Shown here: positions 20,878 through 32,100 of the stretch, in pieces | How the letters are laid out: each line of letters starts with the position of its first letter | How positions within the stretch are numbered: position 1 is the first letter of the stretch | Assembly (NCBI GenBank): GCA_036245805.1 | Contig: BTRK01000002.1 | Span: 11,156,689-11,220,688, forward strand | From: Pristionchus mayeri | Lineage: Eukaryota; Nematoda; Chromadorea; Rhabditida; Neodiplogasteridae | DNA: 64,000 bases | Direction: 5' to 3' | Made by a program: the position numbers and the translations under genes | The notes under the pieces: generated by a model | What the model saw: only the letters and a program-made list of their open reading frames with translations | What the model was told of the DNA's origin: nothing | The model's database searches: none

Positions 20878-22092
20878 GAGATCCGCTCCGTAAGACTCGA
20901 CCATTTCGGTCACGTTTGCCTAAGCAACGAGATCCACGGGGTCTTTTCTATGGTGGGAGGAGTGTCTTGGCTCTATGTCTTAAAATTTGTCATAAATTAT
21001 ATAATACAGTCATTGGGTAAGTAGAAAATGTTAATAAAGGGTAAAATGGTCAAAAAATCATAATTTTTTATTGATACAAAATTGAGTCAAAAGTCAAAAT
21101 GCATTTCACTCGTGGTGCCCAGAAGTTTATAAAAACGTATTTAGATCAACATCCGATCGATTCTCAATATTACTTTTTGAACTAAAATTTGACTTTTTGC
21201 TGCATATCTAGTCCATTTGGAACCGAATCCCTTAGCTTTTTCAATCCCGTTGTACTCTAAGCTAGGTTGCTTCATATACACGTTGCAGCGAGTCTCGGGA
21301 GATTTTCAATTTGCGGGAAATAATTTTCAAACTTTCCAAGTGCATCATCCAAAATATTTAAAAATTAATTTTCGCCAAAGTAATGAGAACTTTGATTAGC
21401 TTTTAACAATTTCAGATATTACTCACCTTGATATAATTTCTAGCGCTAAAATATATCATAATTTCGCTCGTTTCAAAAATTCACTTCTCACAATTTCGAA
21501 TCTGTCAATATTTGGACAGTATTGTATCGTTCAAGATAAGCCCAATCCCACCAGTTCTGCATAGAGATAGTAGAATACCCCGACCTGTTTAAGAAAATCA
21601 CAATATGGGTTCCACCTGTCATGCCCAAAATTCGCATTGTTTGTTCAAATCAGTGGCTAATCGAAATGTTGACTATTTTATTTTTTCGATTGGCTTAGCA
21701 ACCTAGCTTAGAGTACAACGGGATTGAAAAAGCTAAGGGATTCGGTTCCAAATGGACTAGATATGCAGCAAAAAGTCAAATTTTAGTTCAAAAAGTAATA
21801 TTGAGAATCGATCGGATGTTGATCTAAATACGTTTTTATAAACTTCTGGGCACCACGAGTGAAATGCATTTTGACTTTTGACTCAATTTTGTATCAATAA
21901 AAAATTATGATTTTTTGACCATTTTACCCTTTATTAACATTTTCTACTTACCCAATGACTGTATTATATATTTTATGACAAATTTCGAGACATAGAGCCA
22001 AGAAACTCCTCCCACCATAGAAAAGACCCCGTGGATTTCGTTGCTTAGGCAAACGTGTGCGCGGGGTGCTCGATTCTTACGGAGCGGGTCTC
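20878..22092. mobile_element. TIR element with TTAA target duplication, 1215 bp
   Basis: Inverted arms of about 395 bp (20878-21272 and 21698-22092) begin GAGATCCGCTCCG and end CGGAGCGGGTCTC. TTAA lies on both sides (20874-20877, 22093-22096). The paralogous uninterrupted sequence in copy B is AGCTTAAAATGTAAACAT near 10470, so excision restores the intron exactly. TTAA targets are typical of piggyBac-type elements. No transposase is present, so it is non-autonomous. Confidence 0.85.
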
Positions 22093-22349
22093 TTAAAATG
22101 TAAACATAAAATATGCATGTCCAAAACAACGCTTCCTAACAACACATCCTGAAAAAAAGCAAATGATAGGTATACCTGAATCTTATGCACATATTGAATG
22201 TGTTTATTTCGCTCTAAATTTTTGAGGAAGTAGGTGTCACAGTGAGGACAAAGGAAGGTCTTTGCACCTGAGTAAATACATATTATCATCATATCGATTT
22301 TGTCGTCATTATGCACCAGAATACGATAAGAAACTAAAGTTATCACACA

Positions 22350-22972
22350 GAAAGGGGAAGCACTTTAGTCTGAGAACGCCAATTTTCGAAATTTGCCATT
22401 TCGCTATTGATCCGAACGGCTGTTATCTCTGAAAATAGGAAATAATCAGATGGTCGCTGGATGGATTACGGTAGTTATTTAACATCAGCGCTCTGGCGCG
22501 CGCGAGAGCCCTTCGAAATTTTGTTGACGCTGGTGGATTTCCATCATCGAGTGCTGCACATATCATAACTTTTGAACTATTTTCCTCTCTTTCCCCTGGG
22601 GTACTGTAGGCCAGGGGACTTATCATCAACTGACTTTATTTCAAGTTGACCTCCGTTTTTTGTCGAATTCTCACAAACTATATTTTTAATTTTCGTTTAT
22701 TTGTAAACTTAAGCAGTACTCATCCCATGCTATACAATGAAACAATAAAAAGTGTTAATCTCATAGCATCCGAAGGAGACGCAAATTAAAATTGGAAATT
22801 ATTTTTCGAAATTTTGATTTTTTTCAAACCTTTTCATACCAATTCTCATGAAACTTTACATGCATGATCATCTGAATATTTATTATTTTTAGAGATAACA
22901 GCCGTTCGGATCGATAGCGACATGGCAAATTTTGAGAATTGGCGTTCTCAGACTAAAGTGCTTCCCCTTTCT
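22350..22972. mobile_element. TIR element of about 620 bp
   Basis: The arms GAAAGGGGAAGCACTTTAGT... and their complement extend about 85 bp with few mismatches. The left flank (AAGTTATCACA) still matches copy B at 10720, but the right flank does not, so a second event removed the other border and no target duplication can be read. No coding sequence is present. Confidence 0.7.
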
Positions 22973-24240
22973 CAACGATTGACTTTGAACACTAAATAGG
23001 CCATGGCTGAGCTACACTCACCGAGTACTACATGTATGCACAATTAGGAGGATTTCGATTTTTGACCTAGTGCCAAGCAAATGTTCACTGAATCAAAAAG
23101 TCTCTCTTATGTATTCCAATCGCTTCATGCTTTTACGATACCCGGGAAATCCAAGTTTTGTCAAATGTGATATTTTCACTCTTTTCTAAAAAATTTTTCC
23201 CGTCTCTCGTATTTTGTGGAGAAAAAGGGCTGTACATTCTCATTTAGTGTAGTGAGAAGCACATGTGCAGTTCTTTCGAAAAATAAGTCTAACGCCGCTC
23301 CTGCCTCAACATAGCCCGATTTGCACATCACTGAATTTATACCTCAGCTAATAAAAATTTATCATGCGATAACGTTTCCTGCTTCGAGGTCCAATCAGAC
23401 TGGTTTCTAAATAGACTGGTTTCTTCCATGATACACTATGGTGCTACATACCATAGATAAACATTTGAACTCATCCCTTCTATACTTGTAGAAAACATAG
23501 ATTTTCAGTATTGATGAATAAATGCCAATATTGTCAAATTTTCGACTTTCGGTTTACGGTGAATGAATAAATTTCCTCAAAAGGGAGCTATCCCCTGACT
23601 TTGCCCAGTCATATAATGACAGATAAAGAGTAGCTTTAAAAGTTAACCACAAAAGTTAGGACTTTTCACCAATCCTGGAAACAGGAGGTCTTGTAATACA
23701 CGAATTTCGATGTTCCAATTTCATAGTCGGGATGATGAATGCTACATGTTTTGGCAGAAGTGTTACATGTCCACCTAAATATATTTTTAAGTTAACCATG
23801 GAGAGTGTTTTTCGTTTCACTGCATTTGAGATGCTTACATCAATAGTTACGGATGCACGGTAAAAATAAGGATTTCTGTTGATGTGCAGTTAGGGTCAGG
23901 CTAAAATATAAGTGTATTTTCTGACAGGCAATTCGCAGCGGACCAGATTCACATGTTGTATTGTGATATCCATATGTCATACTTTTCGCATTTGAAGTAA
24001 TATTTGCCCTATCCTAGCTCTCCATGGATTACTGGACCGAAACGTAATCAGTAAAACATTGTGTCGATGTAGCTTTGTCTTCATGCTGTGGCATCAATAC
24101 CAATTAGACAGGCTTGTACCAATGTGCGATAGAAAGAGTAGGCAAGCACTCAACGATCCTATATAACGATATGTTAATCAGGCGGCTAGAAAAGGCGAAG
24201 TGTTTCAGAATCAAAAATTTGAAAATCTAACATTACTTTC
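22973..24240. other. unrelated DNA replacing a finger exon of copy E
   Basis: Homology to copy B stops at the TIR element and resumes at CATACAATATTATAAAAATG near 24246. The 1.27 kb between has no long open frame, clear terminal repeats or resemblance to other parts of the window. It replaces the exon for the first C2H2 finger. Confidence 0.55.
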
Positions 24241-25504
24241 TTACCAACCTGATACATACAATATTATAAAAATGATGTTCATACTCACATCGGCAATTGA
24301 GTCCTCCTGCATGATACCAGCCTCTTTATTGATCTCATTCGGTATTCTGAATGCGTTGTATAAATCAGCATCTTATGTGCTCGCGTCGGGACAATAGTCC
24401 TAAAAATTCGAAATACTGTAATAAATAAACCTGCAAGTCATTTCACTTTAGAGACCAGTCACCTTAAATGAGGGAACAGCACTTAGTAGAAGTCTGTGCC
24501 GCGATGACTTGTGATTGAAATCGGAAGGCTTGAAGTGACTGCCACACAATAGCGGGAATTTTGTCACATTCAGTACTTCTAAAATACAAGTCAAATTATT
24601 TTAAAAACATTTCCATACTTGGAAAAACCAAGGCATTGGATTAGAAATATCAGGGATGTTTTCACAATTTTCTATCAGCGTGCCTCTGTATCATCCATTC
24701 TCTCAGTGTGAATTTGATCATTGGAGTGACAATCAGTTTGCTCGATAGGACGAGAAAAATCGGTAGATGGACAGTATATCTAAAAAGGGAAAATCAATAT
24801 TTCCGACATAATGTTTACACACATTGAGAACTGGCTCTTCTTGCTTGATTTCAGAAAAATCTCATTCTTCATTCCTAGTTCAGCGTCAATAGAGATATAC
24901 AATCTAAAAGCAAATGTCGAAAGCTTAAGAAAATACTCGATCACACAATACTCTCGATTTTTCGACACTTTGTGCAATGATTTCGATCATCGTACACGAA
25001 ACTGCATTGAACGAACAATCAATCACCCAATCGAGTGATCTTGCCACACGATAATCGCAAGATGATCATTGGCATTTATGAATAAGAGAGCAAATAAAGT
25101 ATAACTCCATTATGTGATGGAAAAACATTAAAAATAAATACCTCCTCTTCATCCAGCATAAAATCCCCATCGGCAAAACTTGCCATCCTTGATCGGTTAC
25201 GGTACCTGATAGCGTAGCTTGTATTATTTAAAAATTCGTTAAGCCACCACAGGTATATCAAACTGACATGTAGAAACTTAAAATTGGAATACAGTTTATA
25301 GAGACAGATAGATTTATCCAATGAATCACACGTGAAAAAAACTATGGGAAAATCACTACAGAAAAATAAATTTCACAGGAGTGGAAAGTCACATCCTAGG
25401 ACAAAGAACAACTTCTCATAACATTCGTACTCTAGGTCATAAAGATTCAAATACTGTAAAGTTATACTCAAAATGGGAAAAAACAGAAAGAGAGTGGGAT
25501 CAAA

Positions 25505-25540
25505 GATGACGTCGTATGTAGGCGCTCATGACGTATCTTA
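25505..25540. promoter_or_regulatory. CRE-like pair upstream of copy E
   Basis: TGACGTCG at 25507-25514 and TGACGTAT at about 25529-25536, 320-350 bp upstream of the ATG at 25186, the same arrangement as in copies A and D. Confidence 0.4.
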
Positions 25541-25620
25541 GCCTTATTTGAAGTGTTTATTTGAGGGGAGGAAACCGTCTCTGTCTGGAAATGAAGGATT
25601 AAATCATAGAGTTGGAAATA

Positions 25621-25720
25621 TGAGGGGAAGTTACGAGCTCGTTACGCCACCCCCCCCCCCCCCCCATTGGATAGCGAAATAAGAGTAGGGGAGGATAACG
25701 AGCTCGTAATCTCCCCTAGT
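25621..25720. repeat. palindrome containing a poly-C run
   Basis: GAGGGGAAGTTACGAGCTCG and the complementary TAACGAGCTCGTAATCTCCC flank a run of about 17 C residues (near 25652-25668). The whole is a roughly 100 bp imperfect palindrome between copies D and E. It may be a small MITE. The C/G run could form an i-motif or quadruplex-like structure, and its length may be unreliable. Confidence 0.5.
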
Positions 25721-25826
25721 ATGCCGACCGTATTAAAGCACAGAGCATATTGATCAAGAAGAAACGAGTAACCATATTTTAAAGCAAATTCTGAAGCGCT
25801 AATTCCACACTTGTTGCCTGTAGAAA

Positions 25827-28460
25827 TCACTTCAAATGGGGTTCCTCCATCGCCTGATGTCCCTCATTATCAGATAGATGCTTCTTCAGCTCGTCCAGAT
25901 AATAGAACTGCTCGCCGCAGGAGACACACGCGAAGGGCTACAAGACATACAAATGTGTTCCAAGTCCTTCGCTTACAGAAACAATTTTCGATATACGACA
26001 GTATTTAGATAAGGTTCAATTATCTGGATAAGAGTTTCATATTGAGATTTCAAAGTAAATATACCTGCATCTTATGGACGGAGCGGATGTGATGGCTTCG
26101 AATGCCAACGCCACAGAATGATGTGTTACAGTGAGGACAAAGGAAGGGCTTCTTACCTGATTGAAACTCAGGTTTAGCAATTTTGTCGAGTTAAGTGACT
26201 ACAGTTGTTTTGGGAAAAGAAAGATTCGTATATATTCACTCACCCGCATGCAGCAGCATATGTTCCGTTAAACGTTGTTTGCTGGTAAGACGCTGGCCAC
26301 ACTCAGTGCATACATTCTTCTTCGCCGTTTTAGTTGATTCGGCTTCTGCAGGCTCCTTTCGCGCAGTCTCAAATATTTGTCTTCAGATTATTTCAAAAAT
26401 TGCATTCGATGACACGCAAGTTTAGAAAACCAAAGGATAGAAAGATATTGTGTGATATACCTGAATCTTATGATGCACAAATCGGATGTGGTTATTGCGA
26501 TGGGAGCTGTTGAGGAAGTAGGCGTCACAGTGGGGACAAAGGAAGGTCTTTGCACCTGAGTATTTACATATTTCTATCGTTAAGACATTGTATGCACCAG
26601 AATACGATAAGAAACTTAAGATACACAAACATTCTTTCAATTTTTAATAACAAACCAGTGTGAATGCGCATGTGAAACTCGAGACTTGACTTGTTCAGTA
26701 GATTCTTGCCGCACTCAGAGCACACACAAGTTATATCCACCAATGGCACTGACTCGGCCTCTTTCCCGGTTGATGGAGTGAATACCTGAAGTACATTAAA
26801 TCAATTGTAAGTTTTATTGTATTTAGAAAAAAATTTGCTTAGCGAACCTCAAAAAACGTTCGCTTACAAAGTTAGAAATGTTATTCTAACTTACGGCAAT
26901 TGGCTCTTCCTGAATGACACCAGCCTCTTCTTTGATTTCATTCGGTATTTTGCCTGAGTTGCACAGAGCAACCTCCTCTTTACCAGACTCGGTAGGATCC
27001 TGAAAGTTGTAGATATTGTAATAAAATGCGCTTAAATAGTTCATGTTCTTGAGAACTCACCAAAAAGAAAGGGACTGCATTCATACGGAGAACACGTTGT
27101 GATAACTTGTGAATGTAATCGGAAGGCTTGAAGTGATCGCCGCACAGGTGCGGGAACTTTCTCGCATTGAGTACTTCCATGAGAGATCTCCGTCCCTCCT
27201 CGGTAGCACGAACAGCGTTCACCCACATTGTGCGTTTCGTCGGATTCTTGGTGAATTGATGCACTTCAGTCATTCCAGTGCACTTTCGGTCACAGACCAC
27301 GCATGTCAAACGTTGTTGGCGATCGGAAATTTCAACCTAAAAAACGTCACTAAGTCGGATGGGAACTATGACATCATGCCGCCTGTGATATTTAAATGAT
27401 GGTGTGACATCATTGTTCTCATCCGACATAAAACAAGAGAAATTAAAAAGATTTTATGTCCGACAGTGTTGCCGTTTCAATACCAACGCCTTGGAATAAA
27501 ACAAAGTGAAAAAACTGTGTCATCGCTTTCTGAGAAGGTTGATTCGAAAACAATAGTGATAAAACAATATCTCTGAAGAAGCATTATTTGTTAATTTCGC
27601 TAATATGTGCACTTCTGAAGACGTTTCCAAAACAGAATTAGTGACGAACCTAATGCTGGAATTGAAACAAGAATAGTTATATCCATCAAATCATTTAAAT
27701 GCTGAACCATGAGTTAAAAAATGCGACGCTAACCTGGTGTTCTCCCATTTCTCCATCATCCGAATTGCATGATAGCTCGAATGGAAAGTCATCTAGGCTC
27801 TGAAATAAATAAAGCGGTGAGAAATGCGTAATTCTGGGAATGCCAGGGATATTTTCACAATTTTCAAGAAGCGTACCTCTGTATCATCCATTCTCTCAAT
27901 ATGAATTTGATCGTTGGAATGATGATCAATTTTCTCGATTGGATGAGAAAGTTCGGTAGATGAACAGTATATCTAAAGTAGAAAAATCAATATTTTCATT
28001 GGAGAGCCATAATGAAAAAAAACATGTTTTCAATTACGATAAAATATTCACACACATCGAGAACTGGTTCTTCTTGTTTGATTTCAGCAAAATAGTCGAT
28101 CGGCTCATTCTTTATCTCCAATTCAGCGTGAAGAGTTCCAAGCTAAAAGCATTTTTCAAAAGCTCAAAAATGGAACTCGATCATACAATATTCTTTATTT
28201 TTCAATACTTCGTGCAATTGTTTTGATCATCATCTTATACAAAACTGCATTGAATGAACAATCAATCACCAAATAGTGTGATCTTGCCACACCAAAAAAA
28301 ACTAGAGCGGGTGTGATCAGGAATGCGCGCCAATTCAAATAATTTCGTGGGATGTTGGGTAACTTTAACACCTCAATCCCTATTTCTCAAAAAGAATATC
28401 AAAGATCACCTCATCGGCATTCCTGCGCACACCTCTTCCCTCTCCGGCACGTCCCGCCAT
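25827..28460 (-). CDS. zinc-finger array copy D: intact THAP plus five C2H2 fingers
   Basis: Eleven exons join in phase: 28410-28460, 28056-28142, 27877-27972, 27734-27799, 27061-27336, 26895-26999, 26656-26785, 26461-26555, 26244-26367, 26065-26156 and 25827-25937, giving 410 aa. Residues 1-100 are acidic. Residues 101-192 form a THAP zinc domain: C112/C115, W138, C165/H168 within LCGDHF, and the closing AVPFF. Five C2H2-like fingers follow (CSECGKNLLN, LCPHCDAYFL, CTECGQRLTS, LCPHCNTSFC, CVSCGEQFYY), the last with a longer His spacing (KKHLSDNEGH). THAP and C2H2 domains are DNA-binding, so a nuclear regulator or a domesticated transposon-derived protein is likely; the target is unknown. Most introns have TTTCAG/TTTTAG-like acceptors. 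It is the only copy in the window with no disabling change that I can see. Confidence 0.85.
27355..27430. repeat. short palindromic MITE-like repeat in intron 4 of copy D
   Basis: GGGAACTATGACATCATGCC and GGTGTGACATCATTGTTCTC pair around TTTAAAT. The same repeat is at the homologous place in the fragment at 62848-62920, so it entered before those two copies separated. Confidence 0.55.
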
Positions 28461-29123
28461 AGTCGATAGAGTTACGGTACCTTATGACAACTTTGATCAG
28501 ATATCACGTTAGCCTTCCAGGTATCGATTAATGCCAATTTACATCTTAAAGCATGAAAGATTTTTCTGTTAAACGAGACATCATTTATCATATTCCATCA
28601 AGTTTACTATGCAAGCACTACCGCAATTTAAATATTAGCGAAAATACAAAATTAAATTCACAAGGGATACAATCATACACGTGTTTAGGTGAGCAACATC
28701 TCGAATATATTAGTATGATATGTCACGATCAGATTCTAAGAGAGAGAAAAATAAAACAACCTTATGCAATTGAACATTCGGAAAAGGAACTAAATACAAT
28801 ATATAGTTGCAATATCGAAGACGACGTCGATTGGTCGTCTGAAGGAGCGCATGACGTCATCGTCGTCTTAGAGGTAGTACTTGTTCCATGCATACAGCTG
28901 ATTGCCCATTCCCATCAAGACGGCGCCCGTCTAAGAAAGATAAAGCAATCAAGAGTTAGTTAATCAGCTACAGCTACCAATAAGCTCTGATATAGAGCTC
29001 TTTCAATTCTTAAGATTTCTAAAACTTGAAAAAATACCTATGTCCACTAGTTTTTGAGCAGCAAATATAACTCAATTATTTTTGCTTAATGCTCTCTGAA
29101 TCAGGTACCTATCACATTCATCT
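28461..29123. promoter_or_regulatory. upstream region of copy D with CRE-like pair
   Basis: CGACGTCG at 28822-28829 and TGACGTCA at 28852-28859 lie 362-399 bp upstream of the ATG. An open plus-strand frame of 136 codons (28553-28963) crosses this region but has no splice or domain support and overlaps sequence conserved as a promoter in other copies, so I treat it as non-coding. Confidence 0.45.
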
Positions 29124-32100
29124 TCAAAAATACGACAAAGTGAAATAAGCACTTAACCAACTACACGTGACCCCCGTTCCACTCACATGCTCTCTTCGGA
29201 ATAGTGTTGCTATGCAGAGTCCCTGAGGGCGTAGGTACCAGTAGCACTCCCGCCAGTTGTTGAACGTCGGAGAGTACGGAAGGACGGACACCGCCAGACC
29301 TATAATCAACATTGTACGGAAACTTACTGCGTGAGAATGTTGCTTTTTATTATGTAAAACGAAATTCATAGCGACACTAGCAGTATATGGCTGTTGCCTA
29401 CAGTATATTCCGACTCTACGCACGTTTTTCCAGCTACCAACCACACGGCTACCGTACCTGATCCGACACAGGTCATGACGGTGGAGACGACCGACAAGTG
29501 GGAGGAGAAGAAGGAGCCGACGGGACGAGTAAGACAAGCGATCACCTTCTGCGACCATCTGAATGCCTGCAGAAATTTTGAATTAATATTTATTATTTAT
29601 CACAAAATGCAAGAGCACTAAGTTGGGTGAGAACTATTAGGTTGAGCATAAAGTTTTGCGCGATTTTGGGCCTCAACTTTGAGTTCTTTGAATTCAAATA
29701 GGGACATGGTCAACCTTTAGAATAATTTATTATATCTAGAGCAAATATCTCTACTTTGCGAGAAATTAAGGTCTGCGTAACTTTGGATTTTTCAGAAAAA
29801 TATTGATTTCCTTTTTAATTGCTGAACTTTGCCGAGAAATTTTTAGATAGAAGCTAAAGTTTATTCAGAAGCCAGATGCGTGCACTACCTAGTACCAAAA
29901 AGAGAGAGCTGTGGAATACAGTATACGCCTCGCATAGGTAAATGAATCACGGGTACTTAGAAAAATCAGAGTTCTCTCGAACAAATCACCTGTTTCGCGG
30001 ATTAACGAGACTGACAGCGACCTATGGGCGCTGTTATCACTACTTACCGGGTTATCTATTGCAAAGATATTTAAGAGCCCATTTGGCTTTCTCATCTAAA
30101 AAAAGTGACATTTGCACGAATTATTTTTCAATGAAAATGTCAAAAACGCTGATATGGAGGGTCTTCAGGCACGGCTCACCCTAGATAAAGTAGCGACCTC
30201 CACAATATTCCTAATTATTGAGTAACAGGGCAAGGGATGTTCGCTAATTTTAGCACGAAAGAGCCGCCCTTCAAGCCACATGGCTAGCACAAAAACACCA
30301 AAAGTGTGTATTTCGATGTTCTACATTGGACACCTAAAATCCGAAAAACCCTGTTCATGAATGGAGATCCGCATTCTCTCCCAAATGGAATATTGACTTG
30401 TACTAGAAAGTTAGTTCACATTCATCAATAATTGGAATCCCAAGAACTATCGGCATAGATACAGTACCCCAAAACTTATCCTGACAATCGTCATAAAAAC
30501 TAAAATTCTGATTCCGCGCTTATTTCTAATAGGCCCTTTATGGCTGATCAGTCTCAACATTACCAGTACAATATAAGTCAGTCATTATTTACAACTGTGG
30601 TTAACATAGGGTCCTATCTCCGTTCTAAAAGAACTTATAATCCTTTGAAAAGTCGTTTCGTTGGTTAGCCACATGAAGTTTGCTACATTGCTGTTTTATT
30701 TCCCTTGGTCGGACAGATCTATGATAGCGTGCGCTAAGGAGAGTATAAATGCCCCTATCTAGCACTAAAAGAACTGAGTTGATTGGGCAACAACGAACGA
30801 TGGTAGATGTCAGGATGCACTTTAGTCAGAATCGCGCAAAACTTTATGCTCAACCTGATATGATGGCGTGCCGCCTTTGATATATCAAATGTGTCATGAT
30901 GTCATAATTCTAATCCGGTCTAGTGTCAATACAAGCGCAGTTAAAGAACTGATTGCGGGGAAAGTCGTTGGCTGCTCTGTCTTAATACTCTTACGTTATC
31001 TCCTAGCAAGCGCACACATAGAAAAACAACGCGCGTAATTAGTAAGAAAGTCGCTCACCTTCTCCTTATTGTTATCGCTGGCGATCACATGTGCTGGAGG
31101 GCGGCCCATTTGCAAGACTTGGGCGAAGTTGAGTTGAGGACCGAAGTCGGGTACTATCGCGCGCTGTGTAAGAAACGAAAACACGGCACTGGTGAAGACA
31201 AACATCAGCTCCGCGCACAGCTGGGGAATCACGCCACTGAATTGATGGATAATTATGCAAGTTGAATGAGATTCTCAATCAATAAATTCATCAGTGAAAA
31301 AAGGGATTCGCAATTGATCAACTTCAGAAAGTCCAAGTTCGTAATGGATACTAAAGACCCGCTAGTTCAAGCATGATTTAGGAAAATTAAAGACGCGAGG
31401 ATATTTATTTACTTTATTTCATATTCGAGTACAAATACTGCTATTATGTTTATTCGAAGACCAAATATCAAGCACTCGCACAAGGATTTGTTTCACTTTA
31501 GATACCTAACACAATCATTTATCGGGTATGAAAAAGATTGATAACTGATGATGTTTAGTATGAAACGATGAAGCACAAGAATATGTTCAGCATCTACTTT
31601 TATTGAAATCAAATCTCATGAACTCACGAGAAAAGTCCTCTGAATCCCTCCTCAGTGATGGGATTCAGAGGACTTTTCAATGTGACCCTTAATCCCTGCC
31701 ACGTACCGAGGTACTTCGCCTCTCCTCCGATCAATTGAGCGATCTGACGAATGCATACGACTGAAAAAATACTAACCTGAGACGTTAAATTTTATTTATC
31801 TAGATAATTTTCCTTGTTTTGGGAGTTCCAAGATTGCTTCATCATTTTTATCGCTATTCCACTACCTGAAGTTCATGTATGATTGAGCAGTGTTAAAAAG
31901 AGCGAGATAAATTCAAAAATTAGAGAATTCTCGCCTCGGAATGGATGGGCAACGAACACGGCCCCTGTACACGCCATCAAGTCACGGATCAGCCAGCGGA
32001 GAGCGCGCCTGAGAATGTCAATTATTACTGTAGTAGTAATCGATTATTATAGCGACAATTACGGTACATAATAATGTAATAATTGTTGATCGATCAAATC

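Larger units (their letters stand above)
20334..25186 (-). pseudogene. zinc-finger array copy E: THAP-C2H2 pseudogene broken by insertions
   Basis: ATG at 25186 (MASFADGDFMLDEEE) is intact, but exon 2 (about 24835-24905) has a 4-base insertion and a deletion. The THAP exon keeps only its C-terminal half (24470-24580). The next exon has TAA where copy B has GAA (about 24380). The first finger exon is replaced by unrelated DNA (22973-24240). LCPHCDTYFLKNLERNKH (about 22176-22264) and CPECGQLLSSKQC...H (about 20680-20795) survive. The following finger exon is mostly deleted near 20585-20600, and the last exon has a 5-base deletion (CTTTGTCTCTCC versus CTTTCACATGTCTCTCC). Two TIR elements lie inside it. 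It is a clear pseudogene. Confidence 0.75.

Noticed and set aside
28553..28963. 136-codon open frame on the plus strand
   Set aside because: It overlaps DNA that recurs as promoter sequence upstream of other array copies, including the CRE-like sites, and has no domain or splice support.
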